Shown here piece after piece: positions 50,984 to 60,635 of a stretch of 64,000 nucleotides of DNA; within the stretch, counting starts at the first letter, position 1, and every line of letters starts with the position of its first letter. The stretch is from assembly GCA_016284355.1 (NCBI GenBank), contig JAEEOQ010000111.1, positions 1 to 64,000 of the forward strand, in the 5' to 3' direction. The translations under genes were made by a program, and so were the position numbers. The stretch comes from Lachnospiraceae bacterium (GTDB lineage Bacteria; Bacillota; Clostridia; Lachnospirales; Lachnospiraceae). The notes beneath the pieces were generated by a model. The model did not search any database. It saw only the letters and a program-made list of their open reading frames with translations, and was not told where the DNA came from.

Positions 50984-53215
50984 TTATTTTGCGTACTTAG
51001 CTGCTGCATCTTTACCTACAAGTCTACCTGAAGTAAGAGCCCAGCCCTGTGCTGCACCGCCGTATGTAACATATGCCTTGTTTGACTTGTTAAGTACACC
51101 AAGTGAGTTGTTACCTACTACGTATACGTTATCAACTGCGCTGCCGTCTTCCTTAAGAAGGTTGCAGTTTGTATCGATATCAAGACCACCACATGTTGAG
51201 TAAACATAAGCAGCACCCTTGATGCAGTAAACCTTACCATTAGCCTTGCCGTGGATATCAGATACGTTTACCTTAAATCCAAGCTTGCTTGAAAGATCGT
51301 CAAGTGAATCAGCAATTATAACATCGTTATACTTTACGCCCATTGCCATGATTTCGTCAATGTTTGCTACAGGAGTACCTGCTTCGTAAGCACCGCCCTG
51401 GTTAAAGAACATAGGAGATACGAAGTTGGTAAGACCTGTTGTCTTAATTGCATTGTACTCGTCCTCATTGATAAGAACGTAGTAGTTAGCGCCTGCCTCC
51501 CATGCATTAAATGAAATGCCAAGGCCGTTGTAGTTAGGATCGAAAGCATCACCGTTGCTCTTAATGAATGTGTAGCTCATATCCTGTACAAGTGAAGCAA
51601 GGATGCTCTTGTCATCGTTTGAATAATCATCGCTTCTGATGATGGTATCAAGGTTTGCGATATGATCCTCAACAGCTACATCTTCGTTGAAGAGAGCGCC
51701 GCCAAGCTTAAGACCTTCTGAGATACCAAAACCGTTACACTGGGTCATACCCTTTGTGTGCCATACAGCACCTGTATACTTCTGTGTCATCTCTGCATTT
51801 CCGATGTAACCACCATCTGCAAGAACTACGCTGTCGCCGTATACTTTATAAACTGTTCCGTCATAATACTCAGCTTCAACACCTACAACCTTGCCGTCTT
51901 CTACGATAAGGCTCTTTGCTGTAAGCTCTGTCATGTATTTGTTCTTCTCGTTCATAGCTGTTGCTTTTTCCATTGAGTTAAGGTAAGCAACATCTTTGCT
52001 TCCGCCGTTCTTTCCGCCGTACATTGTCCAAAGTGGCCAGCCGTGTACATCGTAGAATGCGAACATTCCATCAAGGAACTGGAAGTCATAGTTATCTTCA
52101 AGCCATCCGAAGGTCTCGCCTGACTCTTTAATGAAAAGCTTTACAAGCTCAGGCTTAGCGTCGTTTTCAGTGTACTCCATCCATGCGTTAAAAAGCTCGT
52201 CAGGATCTACAAAGTTGTTTCCGCCGTTATTTGCTACCTGTCTTGCAGGGTTAACAGCCATAGGACCGGCTGTATTTGTACCGTTTCCACCGATCTTTGC
52301 TGCTGCATCCATACCAAATACTGTAGCACCGTTTTCAGCTGCTGAAAGGTATGTGGCAACACCTGAAGTACCAAGGCCTACGATAACCACATCATAATCG
52401 TTAAGAACAACTTCTTCTGTGCTCTTAGCTACCTTCTCATACCACTGAGATGAATCACCGCCGTTGGCATCAATAACCTTGGCAATGATAGTCTTTGCAG
52501 CGTTGCTTGATACTGTAGCACCTGTGATAGAGTCTACTGCAAGTGACTGGCTCTCAATGATTCTTGGGAAAAGATATTTTTCAACTGTTTCGTAAATAGG
52601 GCTGTATTCATCTTCATCTGCCTGAGTAGCGCTACCTGCACAAACTGTTGTGATGTCTGTGATCTTGTTTCCTGCAAATGTTACAGAAAGCTCCATCTCT
52701 TTCATAACACCAAAGCCCGGAGTCTTGGCGCTGTATGTACCGTCAGCAACTTCAGCCTTGTCTGCTTTGCTTACTTCAATGCCCATGGCCTGATTTAAAG
52801 CGTCTGTAACTGCTGCCTTAACTGCGTTTGATGTAAGTGTAGCACCCGAAACGCCGTCAATCTCTGCGCTTCCTGCTGCAAGAACCTGTTCTTTAAGTTC
52901 TTCTGCTGCAGCGCCGCCAACTGCAGGAGTCTCGCTCTCAGCGTTAATCTCTACTGCTGTGATAGCATTCTCATCTACAGTAAGTGTTACTGTAACTGTT
53001 CCGCCAAAGCCTTCGCCCTCACCTGTATAAGTACCTGCTGTGTACTTACCTGCTACGGTTTCGTTTGATGCATTGTTTTCAGAATTCTCTGCTGCGCTGT
53101 TTGCATTAGCATCAGCGTTTTCTGCCGCACTGTTATCTGCTTTCTTACCGCATGCGCTAAGCACAAGGCAAAGAGAAAGAAGAATAAGTGCAAGTTTCTT
53201 CATACTGTTCTTCAT
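50984..53215 (-). CDS. Extracytosolic fumarate-reductase-type flavoprotein with two FMN-binding domains
   Basis: The 743-aa lipoprotein (lipobox LSAC, Cys22) has two FMN-bind domains with likely covalent FMN sites, SGATLTS (123-129) and TGATVSS (231-237), then an FAD-binding reductase domain (DYDVVIVGLGTSGVATYL, ~273-290) of the fumarate/urocanate reductase family. ApbE-type flavin transferases modify the Thr/Ser of such motifs. It is expected outside the membrane as a terminal reductase taking electrons from a flavin relay. Acceptor unknown; fumarate, urocanate or a cinnamate-type compound are options. No apbE in the window. Confidence 0.9.
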   Translation of the reverse strand: MKNSMKKLALILLSLCLVLSACGKKADNSAAENADANANSAAENSENNASNETVAGKYTAGTYTGEGEGFGGTVTVTLTVDENAITAVEINAESETPAVGGAAAEELKEQVLAAGSAEIDGVSGATLTSNAVKAAVTDALNQAMGIEVSKADKAEVADGTYSAKTPGFGVMKEMELSVTFAGNKITDITTVCAGSATQADEDEYSPIYETVEKYLFPRIIESQSLAVDSITGATVSSNAAKTIIAKVIDANGGDSSQWYEKVAKSTEEVVLNDYDVVIVGLGTSGVATYLSAAENGATVFGMDAAAKIGGNGTNTAGPMAVNPARQVANNGGNNFVDPDELFNAWMEYTENDAKPELVKLFIKESGETFGWLEDNYDFQFLDGMFAFYDVHGWPLWTMYGGKNGGSKDVAYLNSMEKATAMNEKNKYMTELTAKSLIVEDGKVVGVEAEYYDGTVYKVYGDSVVLADGGYIGNAEMTQKYTGAVWHTKGMTQCNGFGISEGLKLGGALFNEDVAVEDHIANLDTIIRSDDYSNDDKSILASLVQDMSYTFIKSNGDAFDPNYNGLGISFNAWEAGANYYVLINEDEYNAIKTTGLTNFVSPMFFNQGGAYEAGTPVANIDEIMAMGVKYNDVIIADSLDDLSSKLGFKVNVSDIHGKANGKVYCIKGAAYVYSTCGGLDIDTNCNLLKEDGSAVDNVYVVGNNSLGVLNKSNKAYVTYGGAAQGWALTSGRLVGKDAAAKYAK

Positions 53216-53248
53216 AAATGAACCTCCACTAAATGTAATTCTAAAACC

Positions 53249-53274
53249 TGTAAGCGACTTACATGTTGCTTACA
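53249..53274. promoter_or_regulatory. Operator-like inverted repeat upstream of the flavin reductase gene
   Basis: TGTAAGC (53249-53255) and GCTTACA (53268-53274) are inverted, with a further GTAAG/CTTAC pair inside, a TetR-type operator look. It lies about 35 bases before the reductase start. No TetR gene is in the window. Confidence 0.55.
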
Positions 53275-53426
53275 CCTTTAAAACGCCTTTATGTTAGCAC
53301 ATTTTTCCGAAAATATCCACTTTTATCTTATTTAAAAGTAACCAAAAATAGAAATAAATGGGGGTGTTTTTCCGTCAGATTTGATGATATACTCTTATTG
53401 TAATAAAAAAGAAAGGACTAGGGATC

Positions 53427-53915
53427 ATGGAAAAAAGAGCGTATTTTGCAGGAGGGTGCTTTTGGTGCGTAACTCCTGTATTTAAGATTTACGGAGCGAA
53501 AGAAGTTATAAGCGGATATTCAGGCGGAGATGAGGTAAACCCTTCTTATGAAGACGTAAAGCATCAAAAGACCGGTCACCGTGAGACCATAGAGGTTGTT
53601 TATGATGACGAGAAGACTTCATATGCCAAGCTCCTTGATATCTTTCTTGCAAATGTGGACCCCTTTGACGGCGGCGGTCAGTTTATAGACAGAGGGCACT
53701 CTTACACCCTTGCTGTCTATTATAATGATGAAACTGAAAAAGCACTGGCGGAAGAAAAACTAGCGGCACTTGCCAAAGAATCCGGCAAAGAGCCGCAGAT
53801 CGCAGTGGAAAGCTTTAAAAGCTTTTACCCTGCAGAAGAATACCATCAGGATTACTACCTAAAAAACCCTGATGCTTTTGAAAAAGAATTGATTGAGTCG
53901 GGTAGAAAGAAATAA
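53427..53915 (+). CDS. msrA: Peptide methionine-S-sulfoxide reductase A
   Basis: The 162-aa enzyme repairs methionine S-sulfoxide. The active-site FAGGCFWC (residues 8-15, catalytic Cys12) is present, as are SGYSGG and the EEYHQDYYLKNP C-terminal motif. It is slightly shorter than usual and lacks an obvious fused MsrB. GAAAGGACTAGG precedes the ATG. Its stop lies in the large palindrome that separates it from leuS. Confidence 0.95.
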   Translation: MEKRAYFAGGCFWCVTPVFKIYGAKEVISGYSGGDEVNPSYEDVKHQKTGHRETIEVVYDDEKTSYAKLLDIFLANVDPFDGGGQFIDRGHSYTLAVYYNDETEKALAEEKLAALAKESGKEPQIAVESFKSFYPAEEYHQDYYLKNPDAFEKELIESGRKK

Positions 53916-53990
53916 CCAAAAGGGACAGTCCCCCGGTGGTCAAAAAGCTTTGTTTTTTTGACCACCGGGGGACTGTCCCTTTTGGTTATT
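53911..53990. repeat. 80-bp perfect palindrome between msrA and leuS (REP-like, terminator)
   Basis: Two perfect 36-bp arms (53911-53946, 53955-53990) with an 8-base loop. The arms contain ACCAAAAGGGACAGTCCC, as in family B copies at 17.6 and 19.3 kb, plus CCCGGTGGTCAAAAA. It forms practically the whole intergenic space and overlaps the msrA stop codon. Confidence 0.9.
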
Positions 53991-53991
53991 T

Positions 53992-56418
53992 CTACTTAAC
54001 TACTATGTTATAAATTCTGCCTTTTACGTAGATCTCTTTTACGATCTGCTTTCCGTCTGTAAATTTCTTTACTTCATCAAGTGCAAATACTTTCTCTTTA
54101 ACCGTATCCTGCTCTTCGCTCTTGCCGACGGAAAGAGTTGCACGAACCTTGCCGTTTACCTGTACAGCGATCTCGATGGTATCTTCTACGGTAGCTGCTT
54201 CATCGTATTTAGGCCAGCTCTCGTAGGCGATGGTGTTATCGTGTCCCATTATCTGCCAGATCTCTTCACATACATGCGGAGTGATAGGAGAAAGAAGCTT
54301 TACAAGACCTTCTGCATATTCTCTAGGGCAGCTGCCTACTTTGTATACTTCGTTTACAAAGATCATCATCTGGCTGATGGCTGTATTAAAGCCAAGTGCC
54401 TCAAAGTCGTTTGTAACCTTCTTAACAGTCTGATGATAAAGTTTCTTTAATGCCTCATTATCTGTATCTGTAAGATTTGCCTCATCTGTAAAGAAGTTCC
54501 ATACACGGTTAATGAATCTTCTTGCACCTGCTACGCCCTGCTTGTTCCAAGGCTTGCTTACTTCAAGAGGTCCCATGAACATCTCGTAAAGTCTTAAGGT
54601 ATCTGCGCCGTACTCTTTTACTACATCACTTGGGTTTACAACAAATTCAGGGAAACGTTTACCCATCTTGATGCCGTTTTCGCCAAGGATCATACCCTGA
54701 TGTACAAGCTTTTTAAATGGCTCCTTTACAGGAGAAAGGCCCTTATCGTAAAGGAAACGGTTCCAGATACGTGAATACATAAGGTGACCTACAGCATGCT
54801 CAGGTCCGCCTATATAAAGGTCAACAGGAAGCCAATGCTTTAAAAGCTCCTGGTTTGCAAATTCTTTATCGTTATCAGGATCGATATATCTCATGTAGTA
54901 CCATGAAGAACCTGCTGAGCCCGGCATAGTTGAAGTCTCACGAACGCCCTTTACGCCGTTCTTATCGTACTTCTTCCACTCTGTGGCATTTTCAAGAGGC
55001 GCCTTGCCGTTCTTACCCTTGTAATCTTCAAGCTCAGGAAGGATAAGAGGAAGCTCCTCATCAGGCAGGAAGTAAATGCTGCCGTCTTCTTTGTATACAC
55101 AAGGAACAGGCTCGCCCCAGTAACGCTGTCTTGCAAAGATCCACTCACGGAAGTGATAGTTTACAACGCGCTTTGCAACGCCCATACCTTCAAGCTTCTT
55201 TGTAATGGCTTCTTTTGCATCTTCAACAACCATACCTGTAAACTCTTCTGAGTTCATAAGCTTGCAGCCCTTGCCAAGGTAATCGTATTTTTCAAAAGCA
55301 TGCTCTGATACGTCTGCTCCGTCAATAACCTGGATCATAGGAATGTTATGTACCTGTGCATACTCAAAGTCACGCTGGTCGTGGGAAGGAACAGCCATAA
55401 CAGCACCTGTACCATAGGAAGCAAGAACGAAGTCACCGATAAAAAGCGGAACTTCCTTGCCGTTTACAGGGTTGATACAGGTAACGCCCTTAAGCGGACA
55501 GCCTGACTTTGTTTTGTTAAGCTCGGTTCTGTCCATATCGTTTTTCTTAAGAGTCTCATCGATATAAGCCTGAACTTCGTCTTTATTTTGAACTCTGTCC
55601 ATAAGGCCCTTTACGATCTCTCCGTCAGGAGCAAGTACCATAAATGTGATACCGTAAATGGTCTCGATACATGTGGTAAAGATGCTGAACTCTCCGCCGC
55701 CTACGATCTTAAATTTAACCTCAACGCCCTCAGAGCGGCCGATCCAGTTTCTCTGCATCTCTTTTGTGGATTCAGGCCAGTCGATCTCGTTAAGGCCTTC
55801 AAGGAGTTTTTCCGCAAATGCAGGCTGATCGATAACCCACTGCTTCATGTTCTTACGAACTACAGGGTATCCGCCTCTCTCTGACTTACCGTCTATAACC
55901 TCATCATTTGAAAGAACGGTACCAAGCTCTTCGCACCAGTTAACAGGCATATCGATATGCTTAGCATAGCCTGCCTCGTATAATTTCTTAAAGATCCACT
56001 GTGTCCATTTGTAGAACTTAGGATCGCTTGTTGCAATACATTTGCTCCAGTCATAGTCAAAGCCAAGCTCACGAAGCTGACCTGAGAAGGTCTCAATATT
56101 TTTCTCCGTAAAACCTGCAGGGTGATTACCTGTGCTTACCGCATACTGCTCTGCAGGAAGACCGAAAGAATCATATCCCATCGGGTGAAGGACATTATAG
56201 CCCTGCATCCTCTTCATTCTTGACATGATATCTGTAGCTGTGTAGCCCTCAGGATGGCCTGCGTGAAGGCCTACTCCCGATGGATAAGGGAACATATCAA
56301 GTACATAATATTTTGGTTTACTAAAGTCCCAGACATCAGTTTTAAATGTCTCGTGCTCTGCCCAGTATTTGTGCCATTTTGCTTCGACCACCGCAGGGTC
56401 GTAAATTTTCTCTGACAT
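53992..56418 (-). CDS. leuS: Leucyl-tRNA synthetase
   Basis: The 808-aa class I synthetase charges tRNA-Leu. The HIGH-type motif is HAGH in YPSGVGLHAGHPEGY (~41-55), and the KMSKS region reads KMGKR (GIKMGKRFPEF). The CP1 editing domain is present (residues ~220-410; VPSHDQRDFEYA with the editing Asp), although its threonine-rich motif reads TTCIET rather than the textbook TTRPDT. The C-terminal anticodon and tRNA-binding domain is complete. It is under a T-box leader. Confidence 0.96.
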   Translation of the reverse strand: MSEKIYDPAVVEAKWHKYWAEHETFKTDVWDFSKPKYYVLDMFPYPSGVGLHAGHPEGYTATDIMSRMKRMQGYNVLHPMGYDSFGLPAEQYAVSTGNHPAGFTEKNIETFSGQLRELGFDYDWSKCIATSDPKFYKWTQWIFKKLYEAGYAKHIDMPVNWCEELGTVLSNDEVIDGKSERGGYPVVRKNMKQWVIDQPAFAEKLLEGLNEIDWPESTKEMQRNWIGRSEGVEVKFKIVGGGEFSIFTTCIETIYGITFMVLAPDGEIVKGLMDRVQNKDEVQAYIDETLKKNDMDRTELNKTKSGCPLKGVTCINPVNGKEVPLFIGDFVLASYGTGAVMAVPSHDQRDFEYAQVHNIPMIQVIDGADVSEHAFEKYDYLGKGCKLMNSEEFTGMVVEDAKEAITKKLEGMGVAKRVVNYHFREWIFARQRYWGEPVPCVYKEDGSIYFLPDEELPLILPELEDYKGKNGKAPLENATEWKKYDKNGVKGVRETSTMPGSAGSSWYYMRYIDPDNDKEFANQELLKHWLPVDLYIGGPEHAVGHLMYSRIWNRFLYDKGLSPVKEPFKKLVHQGMILGENGIKMGKRFPEFVVNPSDVVKEYGADTLRLYEMFMGPLEVSKPWNKQGVAGARRFINRVWNFFTDEANLTDTDNEALKKLYHQTVKKVTNDFEALGFNTAISQMMIFVNEVYKVGSCPREYAEGLVKLLSPITPHVCEEIWQIMGHDNTIAYESWPKYDEAATVEDTIEIAVQVNGKVRATLSVGKSEEQDTVKEKVFALDEVKKFTDGKQIVKEIYVKGRIYNIVVK

Positions 56419-56454
56419 CTATTTTTCCTCCTCGAAATAATAATCTTATAAAAA

Positions 56455-56688
56455 AATAAAGTCTCTGCCATAACAGCAGAGACGTATATTTACCGTGGTA
56501 CCACTCTGATTCAGATGCATAAACATCTGCACTCATGCGTTCTGTAACGGGAACACCCGCAAGGGACTACTAAAGTTCACCCCTTAAGCTCCCGGACGAG
56601 TTCAAAACCTCCCGCTTACCTGCTTACACCTGCCGCAGGCTCTCTGAAAAGGGGCCGATCTTTACTGCTTCCGTTCGTCGCGATTAAC
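56455..56688 (-). ncRNA. T-box leader of leuS
   Basis: The minus-strand leader has the T-box sequence GAGTGGTACCACGG (within 56507-56491), a terminator hairpin GTCTCTGC / GCAGAGAC with T-run (56483-56455), an AGUA-type and AGAGAG segment in stem I, and a likely specifier CUC (Leu) at 56600-56598 within GAACUCGUCC. Uncharged tRNA-Leu would stabilise the antiterminator. The specifier is assigned by position, not by a full fold. Confidence 0.88.
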
Positions 56689-56695
56689 TTTTCTT

Positions 56696-56724
56696 ATCAT
56701 AAGATAAATGCGTTTTTTTGTCAA
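56696..56724 (-). promoter_or_regulatory. leuS promoter
   Basis: TTGACA (56724-56719), 17 bases, TATGAT (56701-56696), placing the start of the leader near 56689. Confidence 0.85.
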
Positions 56725-56794
56725 GGATTATTCGCTAAGCCTTAGTCAGTTCGTCCGCCATTCTTACAACTCTGTAGGATTTTAATATAGTTCA

Positions 56795-56817
56795 GGCTGC
56801 CGCACAAGACGGCAGCC
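56795..56817 (-). terminator. Terminator after the sugar-binding lipoprotein gene
   Basis: GGCTGCCG / CGGCAGCC with a short loop, followed by an AT-rich tract on the minus strand; it separates the importer operon from the leuS promoter. Confidence 0.7.
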
Positions 56818-56846
56818 CGGCTATTTATTTTGCTTTTTTCTGCATT

Positions 56847-58583
56847 TTATTTTGCGAGGTATTCGTCGTAATATCTCTGGTAGATCTTAACGCTGTTTTC
56901 TGCTCCGAGGCTGTTTACTCTCTCAACAAAGTTAGCCCAGGTAGTGTCATTGATCTCTTCGTATCCCATGATAAATTTAGGGATCATGGTATCCATGTAA
57001 TCGGTGTAGTTTGAATAATCTGATGAAACAGCATCGTTATCCTCAGCAGTCATAGATACACCTGATGGATATGTATTTGCTTTTCCGTACTTTCTCCACT
57101 CGTCGGATGCTTTCTTTGAAGCCTCTGATGCATAAGCATTGTTGTATTTGTAAAGTGAAAGTCCCGGAAGTCTTATTCCGTAAAAGCTGTTGGTCTTGCC
57201 GTCGATTGAAAGCTGTCCTTTATCAGGAACAAGAAGGTCGTTAAACTTAAATGTATCTTCAATGCCTGTGTATGCACCTTCTGTAAGTCCTGCGTCAACA
57301 TATACCTTGTTGTCTGCTGCGCCCTGCTCTGCGGTAAGTCCGTAGCTTCTAAGCATCATTCCCTCATCTGTAAAGAGATAATCACAGATCTTAAGGAATC
57401 TTGCAAGCTTAGCTTCGCTGCAGGCCTTTGTTACTACGTATGCATTTGTATTTGCCAAAGCTCTGTCAGCATCTGATGACAAGAATCCCATTCCCTTGTC
57501 TGTATGAGCAGTGTCAAGAGGTGAAGGGATGGCATTTACGGTCATCTCAAGTCCGTATTCAGGCATGCTCATAGCTCCGCCAAGCTGAGATGTAAGTCCG
57601 TACCAGATACCTGCTGCAGCGCCGTATGTAAGGGCTGTATTTGGAAGATAGAACATGTCATTTGTACGGCTTGCAAAATCCTTGTAGATGTACCCTTTTT
57701 CGTACCACTCATGCATCTTTTCAAGATAATTTCTGAAGTTGTCCTGTGCAGGTCCAAACTTAACAGTATCGCCATCCACATAGATTCCCGGTGCAGCATC
57801 AAAACCGTTTAAAAGCTCACCTGTCTGGAAATATCCGTTGTATGGGATAATGAGGTCGGCATAATCTGTCATGCCTGCTGCCTGGAAGTAAAGATCCATA
57901 AGTGAAAGAGCGTATTCCCAGTCCTCAACGGTGGTCATTTCCTCGTTTCCGCTTGGGAAAGAAACATATCCGCCTGTCATAGTCTCAAGGATATCTCTTC
58001 TGTATACAAAACCGCCCCAATGGTAAGCCTCATCTTTTCTAAGTCCTGAAGGAATACTGAAGATTCTTCCTTCATTGTCATAGAGTGCTTTTCTTACGTC
58101 CTCATTTTCAGGAGCCTGTAAGAATGCGTAGTAGTTTGGCGCGTACTTCTCAATATAAGGAGCAAGGTCAACTATAACGCCGTCCTCGTAAAGTGAAGCA
58201 ACGCCTTCTGTAGAGAAGGTAACTTCCATTACATCTGTGTAGCTGCCTGTACCAAGCATAAGTGAAAACTGCTCTTTCTCAGAACCCATGGCAGGCTGCT
58301 GGAAATCAAGCTTACAGTTAAATTTCTTGTTTATATAATCAACTATCGGGTTCTCTGAATAAGAATCATATACTTTGTAATCATCCTTATAAAGCCAAAC
58401 TGTTATGTCAAGGTTCTCATTTTCATCATCAACAAGTTCGTTTGCAGATTTGCTCACTGTCGTTCCATCCTCTGCTTTTGTGGTAACGTCTGCTTTGCCG
58501 GTGTCTTCACTCTTACCGCAGCCGGCAAAAATGCTTACGATCATGGTGCAAGCAAGCACCAGTGCTACTAACTTTTTCTTCAT
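56847..58583 (-). CDS. LplA-type carbohydrate-binding lipoprotein
   Basis: The 578-aa protein has a lipoprotein signal (SIFAGC) and a long solute-binding fold: DITVWLYKDDYKVYDSYSEN near the N-terminus, KFNCKLDFQQPAMGSEKEQF, and EGRIFSIPSGLRKDEAYHWG. The 550+ residue size and YTDYMDTMIP C-terminus fit the LplA/YtcQ group that imports plant or host oligosaccharides. It is the third gene of a permease-permease-binding protein operon. Confidence 0.9.
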   Translation of the reverse strand: MKKKLVALVLACTMIVSIFAGCGKSEDTGKADVTTKAEDGTTVSKSANELVDDENENLDITVWLYKDDYKVYDSYSENPIVDYINKKFNCKLDFQQPAMGSEKEQFSLMLGTGSYTDVMEVTFSTEGVASLYEDGVIVDLAPYIEKYAPNYYAFLQAPENEDVRKALYDNEGRIFSIPSGLRKDEAYHWGGFVYRRDILETMTGGYVSFPSGNEEMTTVEDWEYALSLMDLYFQAAGMTDYADLIIPYNGYFQTGELLNGFDAAPGIYVDGDTVKFGPAQDNFRNYLEKMHEWYEKGYIYKDFASRTNDMFYLPNTALTYGAAAGIWYGLTSQLGGAMSMPEYGLEMTVNAIPSPLDTAHTDKGMGFLSSDADRALANTNAYVVTKACSEAKLARFLKICDYLFTDEGMMLRSYGLTAEQGAADNKVYVDAGLTEGAYTGIEDTFKFNDLLVPDKGQLSIDGKTNSFYGIRLPGLSLYKYNNAYASEASKKASDEWRKYGKANTYPSGVSMTAEDNDAVSSDYSNYTDYMDTMIPKFIMGYEEINDTTWANFVERVNSLGAENSVKIYQRYYDEYLAK

Positions 58584-58658
58584 TTCTCTTCTCCTGTTCC
58601 GCGGGTTTTTCCCGCTTAATCAATACTTTTGCGAAAAATTTTCGCGCCCACTTTTTTA

Positions 58659-59552
58659 TCAGCCCTTTACTCCGCCAAGTGTTACGCCTGTTACAAAATA
58701 CTTCTGGGCAAATGGATAAGCCATAAGAACAGGCAAGGTACCCACTATTACCACGCAGTATTTAACAAGGTTTGCGGTGTAATTTACAACTCCCGAAGCA
58801 TCGCCTGTAGCTATAAGTACCGTAGCCGTATCATTTTTAATGAGGAGCTCCCTCATTATAAGCTGAAGCGGCCAGGCATCTCTTGCTGCAGGAAGGTAAA
58901 TTGAAGCCGGATACCATGAGTTCCAGTGCATAACCACCGTAAACATGGCAATAACGGCTATATTTGCCTTAACAAGGGGCGCTAAGATCTTAAACATTAT
59001 GGTCATAGGCCCTGCTCCGTCAAGCTTAGCTGATTCTTCATAACTGTCCGGAAGCTGCTCAAAACCGCTCTTCATCATGGTGATGTAAAAGGCGTTTATT
59101 ATACCCGGGATCATAAGAGCCCATCTTGAATTAATAAGACCTAAGGCTCTGTTTACCTGGTAGCTTGGGATAAGTCCGCCTGAAAACATCATGGTAAAGA
59201 GAATAAATATCATGAGAGGGTTCTTAAGCTTAAAGCTCTTCCTGCTCACAAGATATCCTGCGATAACGGTAATGAGAGTTCCCACTACTGTATTCCATAC
59301 GACATATATGATGGTATTGCCGTATCCCTTAAGAACACTGGCAGTTTGAAGTACAAGTTTGTATCCGTCAAAGGTCACTTCTCCAAGTGGCTTCCAGATA
59401 ATACCCGAGGCGCTCATAAGAAGTCTCGGATTACTTAAAGAAGCCATGGTAACGTGCCAGATCGGGATAATACATAAAAATGCAAAAACTATCATAAATG
59501 AGTAGTTTAAAATGTTAAAAACCACCCTTGAAGGTTTTAATTTTTCTACCAT
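58659..59552 (-). CDS. LplC-type carbohydrate ABC permease
   Basis: 297 aa with six helices. The contact loop is EESAKLDGAGPMTIMFKILAP, typical of sugar permeases, and the C-terminus ends AQKYFVTGVTLGGVKG, a hallmark of LplC/YtcP. It follows the LplB-type gene by 14 bases. Confidence 0.93.
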   Translation of the reverse strand: MVEKLKPSRVVFNILNYSFMIVFAFLCIIPIWHVTMASLSNPRLLMSASGIIWKPLGEVTFDGYKLVLQTASVLKGYGNTIIYVVWNTVVGTLITVIAGYLVSRKSFKLKNPLMIFILFTMMFSGGLIPSYQVNRALGLINSRWALMIPGIINAFYITMMKSGFEQLPDSYEESAKLDGAGPMTIMFKILAPLVKANIAVIAMFTVVMHWNSWYPASIYLPAARDAWPLQLIMRELLIKNDTATVLIATGDASGVVNYTANLVKYCVVIVGTLPVLMAYPFAQKYFVTGVTLGGVKG

Positions 59553-59566
59553 TTTCTGCTTTCCCC

Positions 59567-60496
59567 CTATACGATGCCGATATCCGTCGCTTTTTTAGAA
59601 AGCGTATTTGAGATCACCAGCAATGTGGTTCCCACTACCGAGTTAAAAAGTCCTACTGCAGTAGCATATCCGTACTGCATGTTCTCAATACCCATACGCT
59701 GTACGTTTGTGGAGATTACATCTGCTGTTTCGTAGATACTGCTGTTGTAAAGAAGGAGTATCTTGTCTCCGCCTACGCTCATCATTGTTCCGCAGCGAAG
59801 GATGAGCATTGTGACTATAGCAGGCATTATGCCGGGAAGCGTAACATGCAAGCACCTTTTCCATCTGCCGGCACCGTCTATTGCTGCTGCCTCGTACTGC
59901 TCTGTCGGAACTGCCGTAATTGCCGAAATAAAAAATATGGAACCGTATCCAAGTCCCTGCCAGATATCTGAAAGCAGGTTTATGGTCCAGAAATACTTAG
60001 GGTTTTGTAATAGGTTTTCCCTTTGTATTCCAAAGAGTTTAACAGCAAGGTTTGTTACAACACCGTTTGTTGAGCAAAACTCAATGATAAGACCTGCAAT
60101 AACTACCATAGAAACAAAATATGGCATATAGCTTATGGTCTGAACCGACTTTTTAAACCATTTAAGTCTGATCTCGTTAAGGAGCAGGGCAAAGATAATT
60201 GTAAGCGGGAACCCCACGAAAAGTCCCAGTGCGTTGATAACAAAGGTGTTTCGTAAAAGTGTAAAGAAGTTTGGGCCTCCAAAGAAAGCCGCAAAGTTCT
60301 TAAATCCCACAAATCTGCTGCCAAGTATACCCCTTGCAGGCTTATAATCCTGGAAAGCCATTACCACGCCAAACATTGGCACATAACAAAAGATTATGAA
60401 ATATACCACGATAGGCACAGTAAGTAGATACAAAGACTTGTTGATGGCAAAATCATGCTTCCATCCATTGTTTGATTTAGGTTTACTATTTTTCAT
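59567..60496 (-). CDS. LplB-type carbohydrate ABC permease
   Basis: 309 aa, six helices; contact loop YEAAAIDGAGRWKRCLHVTLP and N-terminal FCYVPMFGVVMAFQDYKPA are typical of the LplB/YteP family. ATG 60496 with GGAGG upstream is favoured. No ATPase gene follows, as is usual for this family, which shares an MsmK-type ATPase encoded elsewhere. A TATAAT at 60528-60523 is the likely -10; the weak -35 fits activation by the divergent AraC. Confidence 0.92.
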   Translation of the reverse strand: MKNSKPKSNNGWKHDFAINKSLYLLTVPIVVYFIIFCYVPMFGVVMAFQDYKPARGILGSRFVGFKNFAAFFGGPNFFTLLRNTFVINALGLFVGFPLTIIFALLLNEIRLKWFKKSVQTISYMPYFVSMVVIAGLIIEFCSTNGVVTNLAVKLFGIQRENLLQNPKYFWTINLLSDIWQGLGYGSIFFISAITAVPTEQYEAAAIDGAGRWKRCLHVTLPGIMPAIVTMLILRCGTMMSVGGDKILLLYNSSIYETADVISTNVQRMGIENMQYGYATAVGLFNSVVGTTLLVISNTLSKKATDIGIV

Positions 60497-60635
60497 CTTT
60501 CTTAATCCTCCATCCGAAAACAATTATAGATGTGAGATCTTTTTTAGTATTGTATTGTTGTTTTATATATGGTAAATTTGTTGCGTAAGATATGTTTGTT
60601 TTATGAATTGTAGATTTGTTTAAGGAGAAGATAAA

